DNA of 64,000 nucleotides from JAFEBO01 sp044221315 (GTDB lineage Bacteria; Planctomycetota; Phycisphaerae; Phycisphaerales; UBA1924): positions 165,943 to 229,942 of the forward strand of contig JBGAPK010000001.1 in assembly GCA_044221315.1 (NCBI GenBank). Reading direction: 5' to 3'. The notes under the pieces were generated by a model. The model was not told where the DNA came from and made no database searches. It saw only the letters and a program-made list of their open reading frames with translations. Shown piece by piece: positions 8,921 through 16,897 of the stretch (positions are counted from its first letter, which is position 1; every line of letters begins with the position of its first letter). Both the position numbers and the translations under genes were made by a program.

Positions 8921-8936
8921 TAGACAGATCGGTCTA
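8921..8936. promoter_or_regulatory. Palindromic operator, probably for the adjacent TetR regulator
   Basis: TAGACAGATCGGTCTA is an inverted repeat (TAGAC and GTCTA arms around GATC) with one mismatched pair. It sits 76 bases before the AhpD-like gene. The arms resemble operators of NemR-type TetR regulators as I remember them. The TetR gene lies directly downstream of the AhpD-like gene, so local repression is likely. Confidence 0.6.
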
Positions 8937-9011
8937 CATCTCATGCTCTGCCCGCCGTCCGACGTTTCGCTCGAAACCCCGGCGGGCCGATACCCATTCG
9001 GAGCCTCTTCC

Positions 9012-9545
9012 ATGTCACGCCTCCCCACCATCGATCCCGCGTCCGCCACCGGCAAATCGAAGGAATTGCTCGAAGCCGTAAAACACAAGCTCGGCCTCGT
9101 GCCCAACATGACCAAGGTCATGGCGAATTCGCCGGCCGTGCTTGATGGTTACTTGGCCTTCTCTGGCGCTCTCAATGCCGCGTCACTCCCCGTCAAACTA
9201 CGCGAGCAGATCGCGATCGTGACCGCGCAGACGAACTCCTGCAATTACTGCCTCTCCGCCCACACCGCCATTGGCAAGATGGTCGGTCTCACCGCGGACG
9301 AACTCGGCGCCAGCCGCAACGCCGGTTCGCCCGAAGCCAAGACAGCCGCCGCTCTTGTGTTTGCCAAGCGCCTCGCCCAGACCGGCGGCAGCGTCACCAA
9401 TGCCGACTTCGAGGCCGTCCGGAGCGCCGGATGGAACGACAGCGCTATCGCCGAGATCATTGCTTCGGTGGCGCTGAACCTCTTCACCAACATCTTCAAC
9501 AAGAGCGCTGAAACCGAGATCGACTTTCCTGTCGTCAAGGCCTGA
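9012..9545 (+). CDS. Carboxymuconolactone decarboxylase/AhpD-like peroxidase
   Basis: The 177-residue product contains TNSCNYCLSAHTAIG near residue 80. This is the CxxC...H signature of AhpD-like proteins, where the two cysteines and the histidine reduce peroxides. The all-helical flanks (SKELLEAVKHKLGLVPNMTKVMA and FNKSAETEIDFP) match the single-domain group often annotated as carboxymuconolactone decarboxylase. GGAG lies eight bases before the ATG. The promoter region has a TetR-type palindrome at 8921, and the regulator follows after 28 bases. The arrangement suggests induction by an electrophile or oxidant. Confidence 0.85.
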   Translation: MSRLPTIDPASATGKSKELLEAVKHKLGLVPNMTKVMANSPAVLDGYLAFSGALNAASLPVKLREQIAIVTAQTNSCNYCLSAHTAIGKMVGLTADELGASRNAGSPEAKTAAALVFAKRLAQTGGSVTNADFEAVRSAGWNDSAIAEIIASVALNLFTNIFNKSAETEIDFPVVKA

Positions 9546-9573
9546 CAAACCACATCCCGGGTACGCTCTTCCG

Positions 9574-10206
9574 ATGCCCAAGTCCCGCTCCAGTAACAAG
9601 CCCGCCCGCGCGAAAGGACCGAGTTCTTCGCGTGGGCGGGTCTCGGCGCGTGACAAACTCCTCAACGCCGCCGACGAGCTCTTCTATGCGCACGGGATCG
9701 CTTCTGTCGGTATCGACCGCGTCATCGCCAGGGCCGGCGTCGCGAAAATGTCGCTCTACAACCACTTCGATTCCAAGGACGCCCTGGTAGCCGCGTGGCT
9801 GGAACGCAAGCATGCAGATTGGATGGCGTGGCTCTCTGGCCAGGTTGTCAAGTCCCCCGTCATTTCGCGCCCCCTGGCAGTATTTGACGCCCTCGATCAG
9901 TGGTTCAACACCGACGACTTTCGGGGTTGCGCGTTCATCAACGTTGCCGCAGAAGTCAAGGACCCTCGCTCCAAAGCGTTTCAAATCTCCGCCGCCCACA
10001 GCGCCGCGGTCAACCGGGCTTTCCGCGATCTGGTCGCCGCCGCACACCCCGCCCTCGACGATCCAACGCTCGACCGAATCGCTCAGGAACTCACGATGCT
10101 CGCGGTCGGCGCCATCCTGTGGGCCGCGATGCACGGACCCGATCAGGCCGCGCCGCGTGCGAGGGAATCTGCTGCGAGACTGCTCGCGTCCCATGCCCTA
10201 CGTTGA
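9574..10206 (+). CDS. TetR/AcrR-family transcriptional regulator
   Basis: The N-terminal domain (RDKLLNAADELFYAHGIASV, then DRVIARAGVAKMSLYNHFDSKDALV) is a standard TetR helix-turn-helix ending in the recognition motif YNHF. The ligand-binding half contains DFRGCAFINVAAE, a cysteine block seen in TetR proteins of the LmrA/YxaF and NemR type, in which a cysteine can sense electrophiles. The likely target is the AhpD-like gene through the palindrome at 8921-8936. TACGCT at 9562-9567 lies six bases before the ATG and predicts a leaderless transcript of its own. The redox or electrophile signal is inference. Confidence 0.85.
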   Translation: MPKSRSSNKPARAKGPSSSRGRVSARDKLLNAADELFYAHGIASVGIDRVIARAGVAKMSLYNHFDSKDALVAAWLERKHADWMAWLSGQVVKSPVISRPLAVFDALDQWFNTDDFRGCAFINVAAEVKDPRSKAFQISAAHSAAVNRAFRDLVAAAHPALDDPTLDRIAQELTMLAVGAILWAAMHGPDQAAPRARESAARLLASHALR

Positions 10207-10212
10207 CCAATT

Positions 10213-10752
10213 ATGAACACCGTCACTCACGCATTTGCCGCCGAATTCCGCCGTTATCGAAACCTGTCCGAGGGCGCAGCAGTTCAACTGACATGGGAAC
10301 AACTCCGCCGGCCCCTCGACAAAGAGACCAATTCCATCGCCGTCATCATGAAGCACGTTGGCGGCAACCTCCGCTCCCGCTGGACCGATCCGCTCACCAC
10401 CGACGGCGAAAAGCCCTGGCGCAGCCGCGACACCGAATTCATCGATGACTTCGCCGATCGCGACGCGATGATGGCCGCCTGGAATGCGGGCTGGCAGACG
10501 CTGGAGTCATTTCTCGCGACCGTCGGCGACGCAGAGCTTGAGAAGACGCTCACAATTCGCGGCGAGCCGCACACGCTCGCGCTCGCACTCGCGCGTTCGG
10601 TCTCGCATATTGCGTACCACGCCGGGCAGATCACCCAACTGGCACGCACGCTCGCGTCGCGGGCGGGCACAAACTGGAAGACCCTGACCGTCCCTCGCGG
10701 CGGATCCCAGGATTTCAACCGGAAGATGGGTCACGACCCGCAATCGCTATGA
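10213..10752 (+). CDS. DUF1572 (DinB-fold) protein
   Basis: The 179-residue protein matches DUF1572, a branch of the DinB superfamily: the pattern NSIAVIMKHVGGNLRSRW places the first metal-binding histidine, and HIAYHAGQITQLAR the later pair. A terminal segment (TLTVPRGGSQDFNRKM) is typical of the branch. It begins six bases after the TetR stop and may be co-transcribed. It may also use a weak TACGTT hexamer eight bases before the ATG. The reaction is unknown. Confidence 0.8.
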   Translation: MNTVTHAFAAEFRRYRNLSEGAAVQLTWEQLRRPLDKETNSIAVIMKHVGGNLRSRWTDPLTTDGEKPWRSRDTEFIDDFADRDAMMAAWNAGWQTLESFLATVGDAELEKTLTIRGEPHTLALALARSVSHIAYHAGQITQLARTLASRAGTNWKTLTVPRGGSQDFNRKMGHDPQSL

Positions 10753-10797
10753 CCGCGGCGCTGCTCCTCGGGCGACCGATCGAATACTCTCCGCGCC

Positions 10798-11427
10798 ATG
10801 CCCACTCCCCGCCCCGCATCCTCACCTCAACCGCTGTCCTCCGACCCCATCGACGTCCTCCTCAAGCATGACGAATGGGCCAATCGCCGCCTGCTCGAAA
10901 TCTGCGCCGCACTCACGGACGAAGAGTTCGACCGCCCTTTCGGGATCGGGCCCGGGTCCCTTCGCGCCACGCTCGCGCACATCGTCACCCGCTACTACTA
11001 CTGGTCCGACACCATCGCCGAGCGCACCGCAGCTCAAAAGCCCAATCGTCCTGCACTCGGCAGGAACCCCTCTGCCGCGCACCTGCTCGAGGCCCTCGGC
11101 CCCGCCGCGGCAGACCTCCGCTTGGTCGCGACGGATGCTCTCCGCACCGGTCTGGACAAAGCCATCAAGCCGTCCTGGTCCGTCGCCCCGCTGCTCACCA
11201 AGGGCGCCGCAATCGTTCACGTCTGCACCCACTCGACCCACCATCGGGCGCAATGTCTCATCATGCTCCGCCGTCTCGGACGCCACGACATCACCGCGGC
11301 AAGCGACAACATCGGTACCGCCGAATGGCAGTCGGAGGTGGAAACCAGACGATTGCCCCGCCCAAAGCTCCCCGCGCCGATACCGCAAATTCCCGGGTCC
11401 ACAACGCGCTCTAAAACAAGACACTGA
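10798..11427 (+). CDS. DinB-family protein
   Basis: The 209-residue protein is another four-helix DinB-like protein: DPIDVLLKHDEWANRRLLEI, RATLAHIVTRYYYWSD and IVHVCTHSTHHRAQCLIMLR give the metal-binding histidines. It resembles the DinB gene at 8275 more than the DUF1572 gene between them. TACTCT at 10785-10790 stands seven bases before the ATG, with no Shine-Dalgarno. The 3' end overlaps the convergent outer-membrane gene by 17 bases. Function unknown; a thiol-dependent transferase is one possibility. Confidence 0.8.
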   Translation: MPTPRPASSPQPLSSDPIDVLLKHDEWANRRLLEICAALTDEEFDRPFGIGPGSLRATLAHIVTRYYYWSDTIAERTAAQKPNRPALGRNPSAAHLLEALGPAAADLRLVATDALRTGLDKAIKPSWSVAPLLTKGAAIVHVCTHSTHHRAQCLIMLRRLGRHDITAASDNIGTAEWQSEVETRRLPRPKLPAPIPQIPGSTTRSKTRH

Positions 11428-12445
11428 TCCCCGCCCCCGTAAAGAAGTTGTTCGACTGCCTCCCCATCCCGAATCCCGCTCGTGCATCGATCTGCACGCG
11501 ATTGGTGAGCAAGTACGCCCCGCCGAAGTCGATGTAATACGCCGGCGACGTCCCCTTGGCGTTCGGCGCAAACGTGAAGAACTCCCCATAGAACGAGAGC
11601 TTGTCCGTCGGCGCGTACGTCACGCACACGCCCGCCTGCCCCTGGACAAACCGGCCGCTGCCGCTCGTCGTTGCATACGCGATATTGAAGTTGCCGTACA
11701 CGCCCCAGCCCTTGCCAAGGTCGTACTGCCAGATGAGCTTTCCGATCGGCTCCACATCTTGATTGCTGATCCCGTCGCTGCCGACGCCCACCGTCGTCGC
11801 GCCTTCAAACACCAGCCGAGGCATCCACCCCTCCTGATCCGTCAGCTTCAACTTGAAACCCGGCAGGATGTCGCTGAACCCCTCGTTGGTGCTCGAAACC
11901 CCCGCCGTGTCGGTGCGTGTCCAGAAATACCCGGAGGTGCTCAGCCGCAGTTCAAGTCGATCCTCGAGGACCGTGTATCGCACGAGGATCTCGGGCGCGT
12001 TGTTCGTCTGCGTGTTGACGCCGCTGTGGTTGTTCAGCGTGAAGGTATAGCCCGTTTCGAGCTGGAAATGTCCCTTCGGAACGATCCCCGCCGTGTCGTC
12101 GAAGCTTGGGCGGTCTGTCGAGATCACCAGCGGCTTGTCCTCCGGCATTGCCGCGGCCGGAGCCGCCGCGCCCGATTCCGCCGCCGTGCCCGGCGCCGCG
12201 CCGGTCGTTTCCGTCTTCTCCGGCTTCTGCGGCTCGTCGGCGTGCGCGGACATCAACCCCGCCGATGCCGCGATCGCCGCGACCGCCAGCCGCAACTTGG
12301 ACGCGGGCGCACGCCCCTTCTTCGAACGTTTCGCCCGCGAATCCTCGCGGGATTCTCGCATCAGCACTCGGATCAGGTTCACCTCGGCGCACAACGCCGC
12401 AAACACCAGAGCGAACGCGATCAGATTGGCCATCGTCTCATTCAT
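11411..12445 (-). CDS. Outer-membrane beta-barrel protein (phenol-degradation MetA-like), divergent from kdp
   Basis: ATG at 12445 is preceded by CGGAGG. The C-terminal 240 residues are alternating strands ending in FFTGAGISVLF, with the terminal phenylalanine typical of outer-membrane barrels. The body (STDRPSFDDTAGIVPKGHFQ, GYTFTLNNHSG) matches the MetA-pathway/transporter group of putative barrels. The N-terminus is odd: residues 5-25 form one hydrophobic helix, followed by a charged linker, and residues 51-68 form a second one ending in SAHA that looks like the real signal peptide. A start at Met29 would give a conventional precursor. It shares its control region with the kdp operon. Substrate is unknown. 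Confidence 0.65.
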   Translation of the reverse strand: MNETMANLIAFALVFAALCAEVNLIRVLMRESREDSRAKRSKKGRAPASKLRLAVAAIAASAGLMSAHADEPQKPEKTETTGAAPGTAAESGAAAPAAAMPEDKPLVISTDRPSFDDTAGIVPKGHFQLETGYTFTLNNHSGVNTQTNNAPEILVRYTVLEDRLELRLSTSGYFWTRTDTAGVSSTNEGFSDILPGFKLKLTDQEGWMPRLVFEGATTVGVGSDGISNQDVEPIGKLIWQYDLGKGWGVYGNFNIAYATTSGSGRFVQGQAGVCVTYAPTDKLSFYGEFFTFAPNAKGTSPAYYIDFGGAYLLTNRVQIDARAGFGMGRQSNNFFTGAGISVLF

Positions 12446-12574
12446 CTTGAAACCTCCGTGCACTGAAAAGCACGAACGAGTTTCGGCTCAATTTCGCCGC
12501 CGGTCGATGAGCGCAGCATAAGAACTGTCCGCCGGGGAATAAGCGGCGCGTAAAGACACTTCCCTCCCCACGCG

Positions 12575-12597
12575 TTTTTATGTTTCCTTTATGCCCC
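12575..12597 (+). promoter_or_regulatory. Candidate KdpE-binding site upstream of kdp
   Basis: TTTATG occurs at 12577 and again at 12588, eleven bases apart, inside a T-rich stretch followed by CCCC. A third CTTATG lies at 12609, two helical turns further on. Tandem half-sites on one face are typical of OmpR-family regulators, and the layout recalls the T-rich, C-run-flanked KdpE site of Escherichia coli. It is 135 bases before the first ORF of the operon. Confidence 0.45.
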
Positions 12598-12731
12598 GGT
12601 TCCAACCCCTTATGCCGCGGCAATCGCCAACCGCCCGAGACCGGCCGATACTTCCGCCGTTCACCCAACCCCTCGCTCACATCGTCATCCCGGACGGCAG
12701 CGAGGGACCCGGCAGAACACGGAACGATCCC

Positions 12732-12842
12732 ATGCCCGATCTCATCTACCTCGCGGCGTTCGCGGTTCTTCTTCTCGCGACCCTCGGCCTGATCGCCCTC
12801 TGCGATCGCCTCGCGCCCCGCGAAGTCAGGAGCCACAAATGA
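12732..12842 (+). CDS. 36-residue membrane protein preceding kdpF
   Basis: ATG at 12732 opens a single-helix protein: DLIYLAAFAVLLLATLGLIA, then a Cys-Asp-Arg-Leu turn and a basic tail. Its stop overlaps the kdpF start by ATGA, so it is translationally coupled to the K+ pump genes. Similar short proteins with an LIxLCDRL-like end are, as far as I recall, often found in front of KdpF. It may be an extra small subunit or stabiliser of the KdpFABC complex. The coupling and composition support a real gene; the role is inference. Confidence 0.65.
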   Translation: MPDLIYLAAFAVLLLATLGLIALCDRLAPREVRSHK

Positions 12843-12931
12843 CCTGGATCTACCTTGTCGGCGCCGTCGTCGCTCTCGCGCTTTTCATCTATCTGCTCTG
12901 CGCCCTGCTCAAACCGGAGTGGTTCCAATGA
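12839..12931 (+). CDS. kdpF: K+-transporting ATPase subunit F
   Basis: This is a 30-residue single-pass membrane peptide (VGAVVALALFIYLLCALLKP) ending in EWFQ. Size, hydrophobicity and the position immediately before kdpA match KdpF, which stabilises the KdpABC complex in the inner membrane. It overlaps the preceding small ORF and kdpA by ATGA at both ends, so translation is coupled. Confidence 0.85.
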   Translation: MTWIYLVGAVVALALFIYLLCALLKPEWFQ

Positions 12932-14724
12932 CCGGCTCAGGACTCTTCCAACTCGCCCTCTACATCGCCATACTGCTCGCGCTGGTCAAGCCCCTCGGCT
13001 GGTTCATGGCCCGCGTGTACACCGGCAAGCCTTGCGGCCTCGACCACGTGCTCGGCCCGATCGAGCGCCTGATGTACCGCCTCTCGGGTGTCAAGGCCGA
13101 CCAGGAAATGGGCTGGAAGCTCTACGCCCTCGCCGTCCTTCTTTTCAACGGGTTCGGGCTGGTGGTTGCCTACGCGCTCCAGCGCACGCAGCACCTGCTC
13201 CCGCTGAACCCGCAGGGTTTCGGCGCCGTTTCCCCCGACTCTTCCTTTAACACCGCCGTCTCTTTCGTCACCAACACCAACTGGCAGGGCTACGGCGGCG
13301 AAGTCACTATGTCCTATCTCTCCCAGATGCTGGCGCTCGGAGTCCAGAACTTCGTCTCCGCGGCCACGGGCATGGCCGTCCTCGTCGCCTTCATGAGAGG
13401 CCTCTCCCGGCGCTCCTCCGCCACCATCGGCAACTTCTGGGTTGATCTCACCCGCTCCACGCTCTACATCCTCTTGCCACTCTCCATGATCCTCTCGCTC
13501 GTGCTCGTCTCGCAGGGTGTCGTGCAGACGTTCAAACCCTATCAGACCGCCGCGCTCACCCAGCCGCTCAGCTACGACGACCCGGTGAAGGATGCCTCCG
13601 GAAACCCAATCAACGGCGCCGACGGCAAGCCCACAACCAAGGCTGTCGCTGTGACTGAACAGCTTCTCCCGCTCGGCCCAGCAGCATCCCAGATCGCCAT
13701 CAAGCAGCTCGGCACCAACGGTGGCGGTTTCTTTAACGTGAACTCCGCCCACCCGTTCGAAAACCCGACGCCGCTGACCAACTTCCTCGAGGTGCTCTCC
13801 ATCCTGCTCATCTCCGCAGCCCTTTGCTGGACCTACGGCGAGATGGTCGGCGATCGCCGCCAGGGCTGGGCTGTCCTTGCCGCCATGGTGGCGATCTTCG
13901 TCGTGCTCCTAAGCGTCTGCGTTTACGCCGAATCGAACCCCAATCCGAAACTCGCCGCCCTCGGAGTCGATTCCACCTTCGGCGCCGCCGGCAACATGGA
14001 GGGAAAGGAAACCCGCTTCGGAATCGCCAACTCCGCGCTGTGGGCCACCACAACCACCTGCGCCAGCAACGGCTCGGTCAATTCGATGCACGATTCCTTC
14101 ATGCCCCTGGGCGGCATCATCCCCATGTGGCTGATGCAGCTCGGCGAGGTCATCTTCGGCGGCGTCGGCTGCGGCCTCTACGGCATGCTGATGTTCGTCA
14201 TCGTCGCCGTCTTTGTCGCCGGCCTGATGGTCGGACGCACGCCCGAATACCTCGGCAAGAAGATCGAGCCCTTCGAAATGAAGATGGCCGCGATCGCCGT
14301 GCTCATGCCCTGCGCCCTGGTGCTGATCGGCACGGCAGTTGCCGTCGTCCTTCCGCAGGGAACCAGCAGCACCTCCAACCCCGGTGCCCACGCCTTCAGC
14401 CAGATCCTCTACGCCTTCTCGTCGGCATCAAACAACAACGGCTCCGCCTTCGCCGGTCTCTCCGCCAACACCCCCTTCTACAACGGCGCGCTCGGAATTT
14501 GCATGTTCCTTTCACGTTTCTGGCTCATCGTCCCCGTGCTCGCCGTCGCCGGCTCACTCGCGGCCAAGCGCTCCGTCCCAACCACCGCGGGCACGCTCCC
14601 CACGCACACGCCGGTCTTCATCGCCATGCTCATCTGCGTCGTCATCATCGTCGGCGCGCTCACGTTCGTTCCGGCGCTCGCACTCGGCCCCATCGTCGAG
14701 CACCTCCAACTCCAGGGGCATTGA
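12928..14724 (+). CDS. kdpA: K+-transporting ATPase subunit A
   Basis: KdpA is the channel-like subunit of the high-affinity K+ pump and binds K+ through four selectivity-filter loops. This 598-residue protein has about ten membrane segments and the recognisable loops SFVTNTNWQGYGGE, KQLGTNGGGFFNVNSAHPFENP, TTTCASNGSVNSMHDSF and the later SSASNNNGSAFAGL. The start ATG overlaps the kdpF stop. The length is slightly above the usual 560-580 because of an insertion around residues 210-240 (DDPVKDASGNPINGADGK), a periplasmic loop. It is the second gene of a complete kdpFABC-DE cluster. Confidence 0.97.
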   Translation: MTGSGLFQLALYIAILLALVKPLGWFMARVYTGKPCGLDHVLGPIERLMYRLSGVKADQEMGWKLYALAVLLFNGFGLVVAYALQRTQHLLPLNPQGFGAVSPDSSFNTAVSFVTNTNWQGYGGEVTMSYLSQMLALGVQNFVSAATGMAVLVAFMRGLSRRSSATIGNFWVDLTRSTLYILLPLSMILSLVLVSQGVVQTFKPYQTAALTQPLSYDDPVKDASGNPINGADGKPTTKAVAVTEQLLPLGPAASQIAIKQLGTNGGGFFNVNSAHPFENPTPLTNFLEVLSILLISAALCWTYGEMVGDRRQGWAVLAAMVAIFVVLLSVCVYAESNPNPKLAALGVDSTFGAAGNMEGKETRFGIANSALWATTTTCASNGSVNSMHDSFMPLGGIIPMWLMQLGEVIFGGVGCGLYGMLMFVIVAVFVAGLMVGRTPEYLGKKIEPFEMKMAAIAVLMPCALVLIGTAVAVVLPQGTSSTSNPGAHAFSQILYAFSSASNNNGSAFAGLSANTPFYNGALGICMFLSRFWLIVPVLAVAGSLAAKRSVPTTAGTLPTHTPVFIAMLICVVIIVGALTFVPALALGPIVEHLQLQGH

Positions 14725-14728
14725 TCAC

Positions 14729-16807
14729 ATGTCCACCAACACCACCAACCGTTCCCTCTTCGACCCCGCAATCATCCGCGGCGCCGTCTTCTCCGCGCTC
14801 GCCAAGCTCAACCCGCGCGAACAGATCCGCAACCCGGTCATGTTCGTCGTCTTCGTCGTCAGCCTCCTGACGACGCTCCTCTGGGCTCAGTCGCTCGTGA
14901 CCAAGGGAGAGGCCCCCGCTTCCTTCATTGGCTGGATCGCCCTCTGGCTCTGGTTCACCGTCCTCTTCGCCAACTTCGCCGAAGCCATGGCCGAAGGCCG
15001 CGGCAAGGCCCAGGCCGCCAGCCTCCGCAAGGCCCGGCGCGACGTCAAGGCCAAGAAACTCCGCGAACCCCGCAAAGAAGCCCCGTACGACATCGTCGAA
15101 GGTTCCAACCTACGCAAAGGCGACGTCGTCCTCGTTCAAACCGGCGAGACCATCCCCGGCGACGGCGAAATCATCGAGGGCATCGCCTCCGTCAACGAAT
15201 CCGCCATCACCGGCGAATCCGCCCCCGTCATCCGCGAGGCCGGAGGCGACCGATCCGCCGTCACCGGCGGCACCACCGTTCTCTCCGACTGGATCGTCGT
15301 CCGCATCGCCGCCGACCCCGGACAGACATTCCTCGACCGCATGATCGCCCTCGTCGAAGGCGCCAAGCGTCAGAAGACGCCCAACGAGATCGCTCTCGAC
15401 ATCCTTCTCGCCAAGCTCACCATCATCTTCCTCCTCGCCTGCGTGACGCTCCTTCCTTATTCCATCTACGCTGTCGCCCAGGCCAGGGTCGCGGACCCGA
15501 ATTCTTCCGCGGCGCCCGTGACTGTCACCGTCCTTGTCGCGCTCCTGGTCTGCCTGATCCCCACCACCATCGGCGGCCTCCTCTCCGCCATCCGCATCGC
15601 CGGCATGGACCGCCTCGTCCAAGCCAACGTCATCGCCACCAGCGGCAGAGCCGTCGAAGCCGCGGGCGATGTCGACGTCCTTCTCCTCGACAAAACCGGC
15701 ACCATCACCCTCGGCAACCGCCAGGCAAGTCAATTCGTTCCTGTGGACGGCGCGACGATGGAAGAACTCGCCGACGCCGCGCAACTCGCCTCCCTCGCCG
15801 ACGAAACGCCCGAAGGCCGCAGCATCGTCGTCCTCGCCAAGAAACACGGCCTGCGCGAACGCAACATCCACGACCTGGGCGCCTCCTTCACCCCCTTCTC
15901 AGCCCAGACCCGCATGAGCGGCGTCAGCGTCAACGGACGCGAAATCCGCAAAGGCGCCGCCGACGCCATCGACGCCTATGTCTCCCGCATGGGCGCGAGC
16001 CCAAGCGTGCAGGCCCGCACAATCGTCTCGGAAGTCTCCAAGCGCGGCAGCACGCCTCTCGTCGTCGCCGACGGCAAGGGGCGCACCCTCGGCGTCATCG
16101 AGCTCAAGGACATCGTCAAGGGCGGCATCTCTGAACGCTTCGCCGAGATGCGCCGCATGGGCATCAAAACCGTCATGATCACCGGCGACAACCCGATCAC
16201 CGCCGCCGCCATCGCCGCCGAAGCGGGAGTCGATGACTTCCTCGCCCAGGCCACTCCCGAGAACAAGCTCGACCTCATCCGGAAATACCAGCAGGGCGGC
16301 CGCCTCGTCGCTATGACCGGCGACGGCACCAACGACGCCCCGGCCCTCGCCCAGGCCGACGTTGCCGTAGCCATGAACACCGGCACACAGGCCGCCAAAG
16401 AGGCGGGCAACATGGTCGATCTCGACAGCAACCCAACCAAGCTCATCGAGGTTGTCCAGATCGGCAAGCAACTCCTCATGACCCGCGGCAGCCTCACCAC
16501 GTTTTCTATCGCCAACGACGTCGCCAAGTACTTCGCCATCATCCCCGTCGCCTTCGCCGCGACCTACCCGCAGCTCAACGCCCTGAACATCATGCGGTTG
16601 AATCCGGCGACCGCCATCCTCTCCGCCGTCATCTTCAACGCCCTCATCATCGTTGCCCTCATCCCGCTCGCGCTGCGAGGCGTCAAATACAAACCCGTCG
16701 AAGCCTCCGTCCTCCTCCGCAACAACCTCCTCATCTATGGCCTCGGCGGCCTCATCGTCCCCTTCCTAGGAATCAAGCTCATCGACGCGGCACTCAACAT
16801 TTTCTAA
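14729..16807 (+). CDS. kdpB: K+-transporting P-type ATPase subunit B
   Basis: KdpB hydrolyses ATP to drive K+ uptake through KdpA. The 692-residue protein has the P-type signatures in order: the actuator-domain TGESAPVIRE, the phosphorylation motif DKTGT with Asp321 as phosphorylated residue, the nucleotide-binding KGAADAI region, and TGDGTNDAPALAQADV in the hinge. The membrane helix around GGLLSAIRIAGMDRL is KdpB-specific. It begins four bases after the kdpA stop. Two hairpins lie between it and kdpC. Confidence 0.97.
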   Translation: MSTNTTNRSLFDPAIIRGAVFSALAKLNPREQIRNPVMFVVFVVSLLTTLLWAQSLVTKGEAPASFIGWIALWLWFTVLFANFAEAMAEGRGKAQAASLRKARRDVKAKKLREPRKEAPYDIVEGSNLRKGDVVLVQTGETIPGDGEIIEGIASVNESAITGESAPVIREAGGDRSAVTGGTTVLSDWIVVRIAADPGQTFLDRMIALVEGAKRQKTPNEIALDILLAKLTIIFLLACVTLLPYSIYAVAQARVADPNSSAAPVTVTVLVALLVCLIPTTIGGLLSAIRIAGMDRLVQANVIATSGRAVEAAGDVDVLLLDKTGTITLGNRQASQFVPVDGATMEELADAAQLASLADETPEGRSIVVLAKKHGLRERNIHDLGASFTPFSAQTRMSGVSVNGREIRKGAADAIDAYVSRMGASPSVQARTIVSEVSKRGSTPLVVADGKGRTLGVIELKDIVKGGISERFAEMRRMGIKTVMITGDNPITAAAIAAEAGVDDFLAQATPENKLDLIRKYQQGGRLVAMTGDGTNDAPALAQADVAVAMNTGTQAAKEAGNMVDLDSNPTKLIEVVQIGKQLLMTRGSLTTFSIANDVAKYFAIIPVAFAATYPQLNALNIMRLNPATAILSAVIFNALIIVALIPLALRGVKYKPVEASVLLRNNLLIYGLGGLIVPFLGIKLIDAALNIF

Positions 16808-16816
16808 CTCCAACAA

Positions 16817-16856
16817 GAGGTGACCACCTCTGAAGCCCCCTCCCTGAGGGAGGGGG
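16817..16856. repeat. Two adjacent palindromes between kdpB and kdpC
   Basis: GAGGTG-AC-CACCTC at 16817-16830 is a perfect palindrome with a two-base loop. At 16836-16856 CCCCCTCCC and GGGAGGGGG form a second GC-rich hairpin around TGA. The second, with the G-rich text after it, resembles a dispersed repeat common in GC-rich genomes. Neither is followed by a T-run. They could stabilise the upstream message or lower kdpC expression. Confidence 0.7.
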
Positions 16857-16897
16857 TTGGGGGAAGGGAGGATCCCCTTCCTCGCCGAGACCATCCC

